The notes: generated by a model not told the origin, from the letters alone. Counted from the stretch's first letter, positions 44,561 to 56,812 are shown. The stretch is DNA of 64,000 bases from Schistocerca nitens (GCF_023898315.1 NC_064614.1:380741348-380805347), one strand, 5' to 3'. Translations and numbers: made by a program.

Positions 44561-45970
44561 AAATTCAATATCCCTTCTGTTACCCAAGGATTTCTTTTAG
44601 CCCTCGTCTCTTTACCTACTTGATCCTCTCCTACCTTCAGTATTTCGTCTCTCAAAGCTACCCATTCTTCTTCTACTGTATTTCTTTCCCCCATTCTTGT
44701 CAATCGTTCTCTAATGCTCTCCCTGAAGCTCTCTACAACCTCTGGTTCTTTCAGTTTATCTAGGTTCCATCTCCTCAAATTCGCACCATTTTGCAGTTTC
44801 TTAAGTTTTAATCTACAGTTCATAGCCAATAGATCGTGGTCAGAGTCCACATCTGCCCCTGGAAATGTCTTACAATTTAATACCTGGTTCCTGAATCTCT
44901 GTCTTACGATTATATATTCTATCTGAGACCTTCCAGTATCTCTAGGCTTCTTCCATTTATTCAACCTTCTTTTATGATTCTTGAACCGTTAGTTATGATT
45001 AAGTTATGCTCTGTGCAAAATTCTATCAGGCGGCTTCCTCTTTCATTCCATACTCCCAATCCATATTCACCTACTACTTTTCCTTCTATTCCTTTTCCTA
45101 CTATCAAGTTCCAGTCACCCATGACTGTTATTAAATTTTCGTCTCCCTTCACTATCTGAATAATTTCTTCTATCTCATCATAAATTTCATCAATCTCTTC
45201 GTCATCTGCGGAGTAAGTTAGCATATAAACTTGTACTACTGTGGTAGGCGTGGGCTTCGTATCTATCTGGGCCACAACAGTGCGTTCACTATGCTGTTTG
45301 TAGTAGCTTACTCGCATTCCTATTTTCCTATTCATTATTAAACCTACCCCTGCATTACCCCTATTTGATGTTGTATTTATAACCCTGTATTCATCTGACC
45401 AAAAGTCTTGTTCCTCCTGCCACCGAACTTCACTATTTCCCACTATATCTAACTTTAACCTATCCATTTCCCTTTTTAAATTTTCTAATCTACCTGCCCG
45501 ATTAAGGGATCTGACATTCCACGCTCCGATCCGTAGAACGCCAGTTTTCTTTCACCTGATAACAACGTCCTCCTGAGCAGTCCCCGCCCGGAGATCCAAA
45601 TGGGGGACTATTTTACCTCCGGAATATTTTACCCAAGAGGACGCCATCATCATTAAACCATACAGTAAAGCTGCATGCGCTCGGGAAAAATTACGGCTGT
45701 AGTTTCCCCTTGCTTTCAGCCGTTCGCAGTACCAGCACAGCAAGGCCATTTTGGTTAGTGTTACAAGGCCAGAGCAGTCAATCATCCAGACTGTTGCCCC
45801 TGCAACTATTGAAAAGGCTGCTGCCCCTCAGGAACCACACGTTTGTCTGGCCTCTCAACAGGTACCTCTCCGTTGCGGTTGCACCTATGGTATGGCTATC
45901 TGTATCGCTTAGGCACGCAGGCCGCCCCACTAACGGCAAGTTCCATGGTTCATGGGAGGGAATTACTATG

Positions 45971-46754
45971 ATATGTTGTTTTAATAATTTTATTTACTTG
46001 ATATGTTGAAAAGTGGCTACACTGAGTCACCGCGCCAGAGATTGCGCCAAAGAGTTTTATTCCGCCGCCTCCACTGGCAGTGCTTGTTCAGAAGTTTTGG
46101 TGGTTAGTGCTTTGCTGAGAGGATGTTGATAGCTGTATTATTTGAGGCCATGTCGTGTGCAGTTGTTTTGATGGGCTAGATAGCAGATGTTGTTCGAATG
46201 GGAATGTTGTAATGATCAGAGTGTATTTTTAGACAATATATATGAAGGTAAAAAACTTTTTTTATTTTTTTTAAATTTCCTAACTAGCAATGCCTCTTGG
46301 TCACAGGTTCAGTCAACAAAGCATCTGGCTTGTGTTCATGTATTAGACTGTAATTCGGGTTTCTATGTGCAATTATAGTATTTCAGTTTTATTTAATTAA
46401 TTCAGTGTAAATGGTATTTAAAATATCTTGTCTTATTGAGGAAGAACCGTGCCAGATGTGTACGTCGAATCACACTTCCACACACAGAACAGTTACACTT
46501 GTGCTTTGTTGTTCGTAGTTTTTGTTTCGTAGCTTTTATAGTTGCTCGGGACTTAATTAATTAATTGTGGTAACGGAAATTTCCTTTCATTCTTTGTTGT
46601 TATTCTATGCAGTCAGATTGCGGAGTAATACTAGTCAGGGCCAACCAGTTACGAGACTGCGTAACCGGACAGACAGCTACTAAAACTAAAATTATTTGCA
46701 TTATATATAATTAAGCCCCCATGCAATGTGCTGTTCTGAAGCTTGTAGAAATTG
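45971..46754. other. Unassigned AT-rich interval
   Basis: No terminal repeat, SINE box or coding motif recognised. Confidence 0.3.
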
Positions 46755-47472
46755 TAACTAATCGCTTGTTGGTAGTGGTTTGTTTTACCGGACCAGTTTC
46801 GGGCACTGACCATCATCAGCGGTATCTATTTTACATAAAAGACAAATATATCTTATAATACGTTACTTACATTGCATATAGTAGTATTTTATGGATATGT
46901 GATTTTTCAATTCAATGTAATGCAACTTATCTTATAGTAATGGTCTCTAGCGTATCCAAATAGCAGAAGGTCGTAGTTTCATGTAATAATACGATTCTAT
47001 GAATTATAAATACATATATGTAATCAGCATAAGGATTTTTTTACGAAAACTATACGCAGAGATCTTTACCAATTGCTGCACATGCAAAAATTATTTTTTT
47101 GCTGTACATAATGGAATATATGTAATGTCACTCCCAATTCGTGTTATCTCTGTTAGCAGAACGAATAAATCTGTTATCATTTAATAATACTAGCAAAAAT
47201 ATCTACGAATAGTTTAGGTTTTAAACGGAACTGTTTACTTAAAAAAAAAGTCAGGAAGTTTCGTTATGTATGTCAAGATTTCCCTTTCTTCCAGAATATT
47301 TAGTGTTATGCTTTTTTCAGCAATTTGTGGGACTAATAGGCAGCTATATCGCTGATGTAATGTATTATAAGAAATTTGTCTTTTATGTAATACAGATACC
47401 GCTGATGATGGAAAATGACTGAAACTAGCCCGGTAAAATAAACTACTACCAACAACTAACTTATCACTATGT
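46755..47472. mobile_element. Foldback (MITE-like) element
   Basis: Inverted arms of over 100 bp. Shared blocks are TTGTTGGTAGT, TTTTACCGG, CATCATCAGCGGTAT and ACATAAAAGACAAAT, inverted at 47350-47460. The roughly 450-bp spacer is AT-rich and non-coding. Ends are approximate. Confidence 0.78.
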
Positions 47473-47723
47473 TTACCTGGGGCTCCCAAAACCGTATTTC
47501 GTAAACCGATTTCTACAATATCGTTTCTGGTTGGTCATTTAAACAAAATCGATTCCGAAACTTCGTTTCTAGATGCCGATTTTCCATTTCCACAGTCAAT
47601 TTTGGCCATATGTAAAGGCACTACCGTTTGTGAAACGAGACGGAGTTGTCAGCTTACGCATTATTTTCAAAATATTCGGCTAACACGGACGCAGTGACTT
47701 ATTGCGAAGGACAAGCAGAAATA

Positions 47724-49604
47724 AACTGACGGAAAAAAATCGCAACACCGAAAAATAATTAATATAAATTAATGAAATTTCGGAAATACATTTGTCTAGG
47801 TAACATATGTAAGTGATTAACATTGCAAGATCGCAGGCTAATGTAAGCGCGAGATAAAATACTTAACTAAAACTCAGTCCGAACAGGCCTCTAAAGGCGC
47901 AACGATACTGACTGACCGCCACGTCACCCTCAGCACATAGGCGTTACTGGATCGGGATATGGAGGGGCATGTGGTCAGCACACTGCTCTCCCGGCCGTTG
48001 AGTTTTCATGACTGAAGCCGCTCCTCAATTTGCCTCACAGTGGTGCAATGCACTCTACTTGCGTTTGACAGACCGGATGGTCACCCACCCAAGTGCTAGC
48101 CAAGCCCGACAGCGAGAGATAAGCCGCGAGATACGAGATAGCAAATTTTCATTGTTGATACATTAATAACCACTGTAACCACCAGAATTTTGAATGCAAG
48201 CCTGCCAACGTGCATGCAATCTGTTGCACAGGTGTCGGCCGGGGTGGCCTAGCGGTTCTAGGCGCTACATCTGGAACCGCGCGACCGCTACGGTCGCAGG
48301 TTCGAATCCTGCCTCGGGCATGGATGTGTGTGATGTCCTTAGGTTAGTTAGGTTTAAGTAGTTCTAAGTTCTAGGGGACTGATGACCACAGAAGTTAAGT
48401 CCCATAGTGCTCAGAGCCATTTGAACCATTTGTTGTACAGGTGTCGCATGACAGTTTGTGGGTTGCAGTTCCATGCCTGTTGCAGTTGCCTTGTCAATAC
48501 AGGGAGGGTTAATGCTGTTTGTGGATGACGCTGGAGTTGTCATCCGATGATGTCCCACATGTTCTCGATTGGAGAAGAATCTGGTGACCGAGCAGGTCAA
48601 GACATCATGTCCACACTCTGTAGAGCATGTTGGGTTACAACAGCGCTGTGTGGGCGAGCGTTATCCTGTTGCAAGAGATCCCTTGGAATGCTCTTCATGA
48701 ATAGCAGCACAGCAGGTCGAATTACCAGACTGACGTACAAATTTTCAGTCAGGGAGCGTGACAATCACTAGAGAGCTCTTGCTGCGATACGAAATTGCAC
48801 CTCAGACCATAGCTCCAGATGTAGGTTCAGTGTATCTACCACGTAGACAAATTGTTTGCTGGTTCTCTACTGGCCTTCTTCTGACCGACATACGGCTATC
48901 AGTGGAACTGAGGCGGAACCAGATTTCATTAGAAAACAGAACGGGCGTCCACCGTGCCCTCCAATGAGCTGTCGCTTTACACCACTGAAGTCGCCAATGG
49001 CGGTAGTTTGGGGTCAGTAGAATGCACGCTGCAGAGCGTATGACTTGGAGAGGTCGATGAAGTAACCGATTTGTAATAGTTTGTTGTGTCACTGTAGTGC
49101 CAATTGCTGCTTAAATTGCTGCTGCAGATGCAGTACATTGCGCCAGAGCCACACGCCGAACACGATTGCCTTCCCTTTCGGTAGTGCCACGTGACCGTCC
49201 GGAGACCGGTCTTCTTCTTGTGACCGTGCCTTTCCGTGATCGCTGCTGTCAGCAATCATGTACAGTGGCTACAGTCCTGACAAGTCTTTCTGCAGTATCG
49301 CAGATGGAACGGCCAGCTTCTTGTAGACCTATTGCACGATCTCTTTCAAACTGTGAGGTGTTGTTAATGTTGTCTTTGTCGCTTCAAAGGCTTTCTTGAG
49401 TAACATCAACTCACCACGTCCAATCTCAAAATTAACTACCGTTCACAGCCGTTACACCTTATGTTTAAAGCAAACAAAATTTGCATCCTCGTGCGCCTGG
49501 GGCGAAATTTTAATAGACATCACCTTTCAGACGTAGAAACGTGCCTACAAAGTTTCGTTTATGTCGCACAATTCCTTGTAGTGTTGCGATTTTTTCCGTC
49601 AGTG
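47724..49604 (-). mobile_element. Tc1-like transposon (T5), copy 2, with nested SINE
   Basis: Ends AACTGACGGAAAAAAATCGC and the reverse complement of CACTGACGGAAAAAATCGC; TA at 47722-47723 and 49605-49606. The minus-strand transposase is badly decayed: 49092-48802 reads APVLFSNEIWF-type sequence (LFSNEIWFRLSSTDSRM), the first catalytic block with D changed to N. Beyond the SINE only scraps of later blocks remain. Confidence 0.9.
48237..48430 (+). mobile_element. SINE-A
   Basis: The 15-bp duplication is TGTTGCACAGGTGTC (48222-48236) and TGTTGTACAGGTGTC (48431-48445), one difference. Confidence 0.94.
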
Positions 49605-49606
49605 TA

Positions 49607-50228
49607 TTAGAATGACCATGAAGCTGTTGATCTCTAATAAGTGAAGATAAATAGCATTGTGCTGACCAAATCAGATACTGGAACAGCTTTCTCTGGACAC
49701 CGTATTTATCCGAGCTAGCAACATCTAATTACGACAGCGAGAAACGGTTTCCGAGATTCTGTTTTCGTATTTTGGGAGATGTGTCGCACGTAAACGTAGT
49801 GTATGTCAAACAGTTAATGATTAGTATGACTTGTTTACGACGATCAGTTTCCAGTTATTGTATGCTCTACATGTTCTTACAGGAAATTTTTAATCACCGT
49901 ATGTGGTAACTGCAGAATTACGCCCTTGATGCGCTGTACGAGCACCAAATGTGAATAGATAAATAAATTTTCACGCACACCGGACGCAGTAGTTAAATTT
50001 AATAATTTTTAATGGGTGAGGTGCTACGTGAGGACTGGTATCCTTATTTAACAGAAATAAGTTCAAGTGAGGGTCAAACATTTAAGAGGACTACTCGAGG
50101 ACACCAACCGAGCTGCAGATCGCCAACAGTTCGGGTGGCACTACTGACGACTTTCAGTTCTTTTGTTACGATAATAGATTGTAATACTTACCGGATACTT
50201 GTTTGTCAAGGAAGAAACGAAGATTAGG
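49607..50228. other. Unassigned interval
   Basis: No recognised feature. Confidence 0.3.
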
Positions 50229-50452
50229 GATTATCGTTCCGTCGACCACGCGATCATTACAGACGGAGCTCGGACAGCAGGAGGACACTGAAGGAAGTTG
50301 TCCCGTCCTTTTCAGTGAAACAGCCCAGGCAATTGCTTTGAGAGATTTAGGGAAACTGTGGAAAACATAAACCTGGAATGCAGGAAGAGAATTTGTATCG
50401 TCACCCTTCGAAATGGAAGTTCAATGCCTTAACGAGCCTCCGTTCTGTAATT
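50229..50452 (-). mobile_element. Decayed SINE-F copy
   Basis: Ordered matches to 33450-33704: CCGTCGACCACGCGATCATT, then CAGACGGAGCTCGGACAGC, and GAGATTTAGGGAAACTGTGG, with a worn head near 50440. Confidence 0.65.
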
Positions 50453-50473
50453 TTGATTTTCACTAAGCTGAAA

Positions 50474-50724
50474 TTATAGTATATGGTCCCCTAAGCGAGT
50501 TTTTGGAAGATTTTGATAACACAGAAATGCTAAAACAAGCAGAGGCAAAATTCTCAAGCATGAATCATGCAATAAAATTCCTATACAGATTTTCTATATC
50601 ATTTTCTGAGTTTAATAAGGCATTAACATCAACATATATTGTCTCAAAAAGTAATCTTTTTTCAGCAGATGATTCATTCTTAGTTGAAGCTCACTTTCCA
50701 GCGCTTAAAACAGGGCTGGTGTAG
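50474..50724 (+). other. Unrecognised open frame
   Basis: A continuous frame reads IIVYGPLSEFLEDFDNTEML and ends FPALKTGLV before TAG. It has no ATG in a good context near its beginning. An AAATTATAG sequence just upstream could be a splice acceptor, but no convincing donor follows. I do not recognise a family. It might be an exon, a processed fragment or chance. Confidence 0.2.
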
Positions 50725-50957
50725 CTGTTTCGTTTTACACGTATGTTACGCAAAAGGCTAATTCGTCAAAGAAATGATATTGTGTGAACATTTACAACAT
50801 AACTTGTTGATCAGGACTACAAAAGTAGCACAAAAGCGGAGTAGTAGGTCCACTTCGTGATTTTCTCTACGCTCAGATGGTCTCGCTTTTATCCATAAGC
50901 ATCAAAATTAACAGAAAATTCATTTTGTAGGACTGGCCCAGAAATACCTGTATATAT

Positions 50958-51372
50958 AGGGTGATCCAGGAGGGATATTCATGGACATAACAGGAACGAT
51001 CGTTTCAAGCAAAAACGTCTGGTAAACACGAGATCTAAAACGCACACCTTAAGAGTTGTGGGAATTTGTTCAGTAGAAGCGTTGTGTTCAGCAATAACGA
51101 AGATGAACAAGTATTCATAGCTCTTAAGATATCCACTTTAGAGCCCATGTTCAATACCCATTTGTTTTCTACTTTTGGTCTACACTACCACCTCACGAAC
51201 TATGGAAATCAAAGAGCTTGCAGCAGAAGACATTTGTTTCAAAGTATCTAAAATGAAGTGCTCACAGTTCTTAATGTACTGATTTTGGAACCTATGTTTA
51301 CTAGCATTTTTTGCTTCGAATGATTGTTTCTGTCATGACCCTGGATATTGAACATTCTTCCTGGGATACTCT
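50958..51372. mobile_element. Foldback (MITE-like) element
   Basis: The left end reads GGTGATCCAGGAGGGATATT and the right end is the reverse complement of a GTATCCCAGGAAGAATGTTC block. Arms share GACAGAAACAATCATTCGAAGC/ACAGGAACGATCGTTTC-type sequence and a GTAAACA block. Non-coding. Confidence 0.75.
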
Positions 51373-51408
51373 GTATGTATAGTTCTTAGTTTGAGATCGT
51401 TGTTGAGC

Positions 51409-51610
51409 GCCGGCCTTTGTGACTGAGCGGTTCAAGGCACTTCAGTCTGGAACCGCGGGACCGCTACGGTCGCAGGTTCCAATCCTGCTTCGGGCATGGA
51501 TGTGTGTGATGTCCTTAGGTTAACTAGGTTTAAGTAGTTCTAAGTTCTAGGGGACTGATGACCTCAGATGTTAAGTCCCATAGTGCTCAGAGCCATTTCA
51601 ACCATTTTTT
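51409..51610 (+). mobile_element. SINE-A
   Basis: The 14-bp duplication is GATCGTTGTTGAGC (51395-51408) and GATCATTGTTGAGC (51611-51624). Confidence 0.94.
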
Positions 51611-51949
51611 GATCATTGTTGAGCACCCAACAGAAATCTTGATATTCATTACATCGGCAGCTACTGTACCTGTAACTTCCATACACCACAAGTTACTCAG
51701 CCTGTTGAAACATCATTTCGCCATGCTATACTCAGTGAAGTACTGAGACTATTACTTAAGTCTACAGTGTGTCATGCGTCAGTAATATTTTGTCATGCCT
51801 AATGGCATTCCATATTCTACAAGCGTTCTTTCACCTTATGTTGAACAACTTGCAAATATTTATCAATCTATTCTTTCACTGATGCTATAGGAATGTAATG
51901 CTTTTGAAGAGTTTCATAGACGATGAATTTAATTAAACCTAGCTTATTT

Positions 51950-52121
51950 GGCGGTTCAGTCTGGAACCGTGTGACCGCTATGGCCGCAGGTTCGAATTCT
52001 GCCTCGGGCATGGATGTGTGTGATGACCTTAGGTTAGTTAGGTGTAAGTAGTTCTAAGTTCTACGGGGCTGCTGACCTCAGATGTTAAGTCCCATAGTGC
52101 TCGAGCCATTTGAACCACTTG
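51950..52121 (+). mobile_element. SINE-A, 5'-truncated on insertion
   Basis: It lacks about the first 35 bp of the head (A box gone, B box GGTTCGAATTC present). It still has a perfect 14-bp duplication AACCTAGCTTATTT (51936-51949, 52122-52135), so the truncation happened during reverse transcription. Confidence 0.92.
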
Positions 52122-52233
52122 AACCTAGCTTATTTATTTAAAATAAAACTGTTGTATGAACGAAAACGATTATTTCAGGATCTATAATGTGATAAGATCT
52201 TTCTTTTTTCAGATTCATGATTCTCTACAAAAT

Positions 52234-52717
52234 TGTGGTGTCACCGCCAGACACCACACTTGCTAGGTGGTAGCCTTTAAATCGGCCGCGGTCCGTTAGT
52301 ATACGTCGGACTCGCGTGTCGCCACTATCAGTGATTGCAGACCGAGCGCCGCCACACGGCAGATCTAGAGAGACTTCCTAGAACTCGCCCCAGTTGTACA
52401 ACCGACTTTGCTAGCGATGGTTCGCTGACAAAATACGCTCTCATTTGCCGAGACGATAGTTTAGCATAGCCTTCAGCTACGTCATTTGCTACGACCTAGC
52501 AAGGCGCCATTATCAGTTACTATTGATATTGAATCATGTACAGTCAAGACCGACGTTCTTCATTAACGGATTAAAGTATTCCACCAGCGACGTCCGTTTT
52601 TCTAAATTCTAATTTCCTTGTCCTGTTCCAGACCTCACGCCAGCCTGCGTGAACTAAAACGCGTGCCTTTCGGCCTCCTCTAGTAACACGGTGTTGGCTC
52701 TCCTGCCAACCAAAACA
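52234..52717. mobile_element. Solo LTR of an LTR retrotransposon
   Basis: 484 bp starting TGTGGTGTCACCGCCAGACA and ending CCTGCCAACCAAAACA (TG...CA), with the 5-bp duplication AAAAT at 52229-52233 and 52718-52722. No internal region or second LTR is nearby, so it is a solo LTR left by recombination between two LTRs. It looks well preserved. Its superfamily (probably Gypsy-like) cannot be fixed from the LTR alone. Confidence 0.85.
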
Positions 52718-52722
52718 AAAAT

Positions 52723-53630
52723 TATGTCACTAAATCTTAGAGTAAACACTCACCTACTGAACAACCTTCTTTTCGTCCGCGAGAGAGATACTTGCATTAT
52801 TTGTTTTCTCCGCAGTCGTAGCCAGAAGAAGGTGCGTCGAGGTCGCTAGTGATGTCATGGTTGTCACGGCAACGCAACGAGCCGTGTGTACGAAGTGAAC
52901 ACGGTCAGGCACCGACACAACAGCTTAACATTTCGAGTCCGTGATTGCCAAAGTGTCCCAAGCCTAAAATACACCATCTCCTTATATATTATCACACTGG
53001 AATGCGTAAACGTGTATTGTAGAAAATATAAAGTTCACTATGTCATAATTAAAATTACTATGTTATCCGAAATATCTTCAGTATTTCGTTAAACTATACT
53101 CATTTGAATTTCGTAAAATTGTGCTGCATTTGCTGTATCGGCTTCTTAGTCTGATCACTTTCATGTGATATGTTAAACTCAGCAAGTATTAAAACATTGG
53201 TACGACCTTCCCCATATCATCTAGTAGTGATCCTTACGTCAATATTTCTTTATCTTGCTCGAGTTAATCTGGCCCTAAAAACGATTATCTATAAATATCT
53301 GCGCTTTCGTCGCCAATGAAGAAAATACTTTTGAGTATTAGGCTACAGCATTTTGTAGCACAAAACAGCTATGTAAGAAATCCGACATTTCGACGTCTTT
53401 GCGCTGGAGCTTTTCATGGAGCCTAAAATGCTGAGTTGTGATGACGGTCTTATCTGTGTATCATCCTGTTTTGATTGTCGCATGAAAACCGACGTCACGA
53501 TTCTGAAGAGTCATTGGACAGCGCAAAATTAAAGTGCTTGTGCACTGTTCAATTTCACTTCGGACATCAGGGCATCGGCCATTTTTTGTGGGGGTTCCAT
53601 ATTATGTTACCTAAGGCACTCGTTAATATT
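52723..53630. other. Unassigned interval
   Basis: No recognised feature between the LTR and the LINE. Confidence 0.3.
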
Positions 53631-53812
53631 GTTGTGATCTTCAGTCTTGAGAATGGTTTGATGCAGCTCCTCACACTGCTCTACCCTGTGCAAGCCTCTT
53701 CATCTCTGAAGAACTAATGCAACTTCCATTCTTCTGAATTTGCTTAGCGTATTCATGTCTTGAACTCCCTCTACGTTTTTACCCTCACGCCACCCCAATA
53801 CACAAACACAAA

Positions 53813-53813
<1 letters not shown>

Positions 53814-53858
<45 letters not shown>
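53814..53858. repeat. (CT)n microsatellite
   Basis: About 22 CT units inside the LINE 3' region, preceded by ACACAAACACAAACA. Confidence 0.97.
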
Positions 53859-53861
<3 letters not shown>

Positions 53862-54293
53862 CTCCAATACTAAGTTGGTCATTCGTTGATGTCTCAACAC
53901 GTGCCTGATCAACCTATCCCTTCTTCTAGTCAGGTTGTGGCACAAATTTCTGTTCTCCCCAATTCTGTTCACCACCTCCTCATTAGTTACACAATCTATC
54001 TATCTCATCTTCTGCATTCTTCTATAGCGTCACATTTCAAAAGCCCCTGTTGTCTTTGAATCAAAACTGTTTATTATCCATGTTTCACTTCCATACGTAC
54101 CTACACTGCACATAAACACTTTCAAAGCGACTTCGTAACCCTTAAATCTATATTCTATGGTAACAAATTTCTGTTTTTCCGAAACGCTTTTCTTCCCGAT
54201 GCCAGTCTACATTTAATATTCTCTCTACTTGGGTCATCATTCGTTATTTTACTGACAAAAAGTAAAACTCATTTACCGCTTGATTTAATTCGA

Positions 54294-55827
54294 TTGTAAG
54301 GTGGCAGCTTGAATGAATACCAAATTAGTACCTTACATGAGATTTCATGCACTGTAAAAGGTAGATGAATATGTCACCTGACATACTTCATCGATAATGA
54401 GTATGTAATGTAAAGGGATGACACTCGATTCGACAGTATTAACACACCGAACCCAAATCCTGCACGTCAATGAGCAAAAGGTGAAAAAAGCTGCTGGAAG
54501 AAACATTTCAGATTGGGGGCAGACGCGAGTTATGCCATCACGGGCCGAGTACAACAGAACACTTCTAAACGGAGTTGGTGACCTGCAGCGAGAGGGACAA
54601 CAAACGCGCCTGGCGATACATCGAGGGAAGCAGGTGGCGGTGCAGCAATGCAGGTGGTCATGTCAAATGTTCGTGGTACGCTCGTGATGTACACGTGTAA
54701 CTTTTAGGCGTCAAGAGTGGGCACAAAATGTCCGATTGGCTGAAATAAACTCAGAAGGAGTAGAAAGGGGCGGTATTTCGACGCAGTTTAAAGGTAGGCC
54801 CTTTGCGATTGGCAGAGGTAGTTTCCACAGGATGAAACGAACGCTCCCATTGATCTGAAAAATGCCGTGATGTGAAGCACGAAAGGTCACAGATGGGTGA
54901 CAGTATGTTACGAAATACACAAGACCAAAATTTTCGAGGACTCTCCTCTAAACCAGCATCAAGTTTAGAACAGGGCGCATCACGCTCTGTACGACGCGAA
55001 AAGAGGAATTTTGTGTGAACACTGCGTTCACTTTGGCTCACATTCACCTAGAAATCAGCTGAAGGGTCATTGAGCTCCGATAGCGGAGAAACAAAACAGT
55101 CACCTAATTAATTGTTCTTGTGAGAACTGTGAGGGCGTTGAAGCATACACGCTGCTCCACCTATGCACGTGTATATCGCCATATTTTCTACACTAGAGAT
55201 TAGTGCATGTTTTCTCGCCTAACGAGAAACATAGGTCAGTGTCAGCTGATAAAATCACCAATGATTTTGATTAGCTTTTTATAGAATTTTCAGAGGGCGA
55301 GAGCAGCCATGCAGCCAACAGCACATCGTAGCTAAAAGGTAAATGCCGCTGGCAGAGGCGTGAACTTGTTGGTTCACCAGCTTGTGTCCACTGTGAATTC
55401 GAGCAACCTTGAGTAAAGTTTTGCTCATCTTGACACAAAAACTAACCATCCTCCGTAGGCATCCTAAATAGTACCGAACTTAGAACCGGAATCGGATGAT
55501 TTGTCGTAATATTGGCCAACTTCACAGTGTATAAGTAAGAAAAATCTTGTAGAGAACCTTCTAGTTAAATTTGATATTATTGTGTCCAGAGTTATTTCTG
55601 CTAAACAGGACATAATACGTTATCTTGACAACTGTCCTGATATTGTCATGTCACAACTTCTTTGACAATAATTCTGAAGCCAAACGAATTGTGTATAGCG
55701 AAACACCGATGTGCTCTGTCATAGAATAAGGGTCCACTCCTAACCAAAGCCATTTATTGTAGTGACGCTAAAGCACTCACAGGGTGTTTTGTCTGACAAA
55801 CGTAAAAAGGAGTGGAGTGTCAGACGA
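54294..55827. other. Unidentified insertion in the LINE
   Basis: This 1.53-kb block separates two halves that are adjacent in the other LINE copies. The junctions are CGATTGTAAGG on the left and GTGTCAGACGACTACATT on the right; a short CGA(T/C)T duplication is possible but weak. An 89-codon plus-strand frame (54418-54687) has no recognised domain. No terminal repeats were evident. Confidence 0.45.
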
Positions 55828-56240
55828 CTACATTCCGTTATCCGTATTTTGCTTTTGTTGATGTTCTTCTTACAACGACCTTTCAAGACACTATTCATTC
55901 CGGTGAACTGCTCCTTTGCTGTCTCTGACAGAGTTACAATTCCGCAGGCAAACCTTAAAGATTTATTTCTTCTCCGTAAACTTTAATTCCTTTTCCAAAT
56001 TTTTCTTCGGTTTCCTTCAGTGATTGGTCAGTGTAAAGACTGAATAACATCGGCGATAGGCTACTACCCCGTCTCATTCCCTTTTCAATCTTACTTCGTT
56101 TCATGCCACTCGACTCTTATAATTGCCGTCTGGTTTCTGTACAAGTTGTGAATAGCTTTTCGCACCTTATATTTTACCCCTTCTACCATTCAGCGTTGTA
56201 AAAAGCTTTCTCTAAGTCTACCAGCATTATAAACAAAGGT

Positions 56241-56812
56241 TTACGGCAGCGATGTTGATGACCTATCCCTTCGTCATTCGACGCGGATCTGCAGCTAAGT
56301 GGTACTCATTGGATGGGTCGAGCAGGACCAGTTGCATGGCCAGCACAATAATTTTTTTGCTTCGGTGTCATATGAACACAGAGATTTACGTAACTCAAAC
56401 TGTCATGAAACTCAGCTGATTTTCCGGATCAATGGCATCCAATTGTACAGCTTGTAAGGTGCAAGTCCATTTATATCACATTTCATGGGCAACAGATAAG
56501 GTGATAATCTATTTTACTACCTTCCATGGGCATCTTCTTGATGATACTATTCAAATGGTATGTCACACGCCATACTTTGGCGTAACAGACTTAATTTGCA
56601 TATCAAATGATAATGAAAGTTTACTTTAGCTGATCGGAATAAGATACTAAGTAATCCTTTTCCCATTTTTCACCCACATAAATTTCGGTAGCCACGCAGA
56701 CCTAGAACGAACAGGAGGCAACAAGCTACGATGCAACATTTTTCTTTAAAAATCAAAGTGCAGATCCGCGTCGAAGGACGAAGGGACAGGTCATCAACAT
56801 CGCTGCCGCAAT
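56241..56812. mobile_element. Element with 48-bp terminal inverted repeats
   Basis: GGCAGCGATGTTGATGACCT, then TCCCTTCGTC and CGACGCGGATCTGCA blocks at 56245-56292, are repeated in reverse complement at 56758-56806. The arms are nearly identical. The roughly 465-bp interior is AT-rich with no transposase motif, so it is probably a non-autonomous DNA element. It abuts the end of the LINE piece. Confidence 0.75.

Larger units (their letters stand above)
41290..45785 (-). pseudogene. LINE endonuclease/reverse transcriptase ORF, inactivated
   Basis: A possible upstream start at 45785 gives MIDCSGLVTLTKMALLCWYC; the conserved MMASSWVKYSGGKIVPH follows. The endonuclease half (45467-44521) shows NSEVRWQEEQDFW, VMGDWN, SQIEYIIVRQRF and ADVDSDHDLLAMN. 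Reverse transcriptase shows RNKAPRVDNIPLELL, GEDQFGFRRNVGTREAIL, AFVDLEKAFDKVDWN and GVRQGCSLPP. The FADD box is again damaged: near 42265 the frame reads SFDIVILSETAKDL. TGA stops at 42693-42695 and 42465-42467 match the two in copy 1. The C-terminal region is split by a SINE. Confidence 0.9.
41265..45960 (-). mobile_element. Full-length RTE-like LINE (L1 family), copy 2, with nested insertions
   Basis: Same family and same 5' and 3' ends as 28546-31824. The duplication AATTACTATG (10 bp) is at 41255-41264 and 45961-45970. A SINE-A (41716-41916) and a 1.19-kb SINE-bounded composite (43372-44560) are inserted. Subtracting them leaves about 3.28 kb, again the complete unit. Confidence 0.93.
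53631..56240 (-). mobile_element. Diverged RTE-like LINE (L1-related), interrupted
   Basis: 53631-54293 matches the 3' third of the L1 LINE (CTACCCTGTGCAAGC, CTTCTAGTCAGGTTGTGGC). 55828-56240 matches the upstream piece (GTATTTTGCTTTTGTTGATG, GGCTACTACCCCGTCTCATT). About 1.5 kb of other sequence separates them. At the position of one TGA stop found in the two full-length copies, this copy still has CGA (arginine). A (CT)n tract lies inside the 3' part. Confidence 0.82.
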
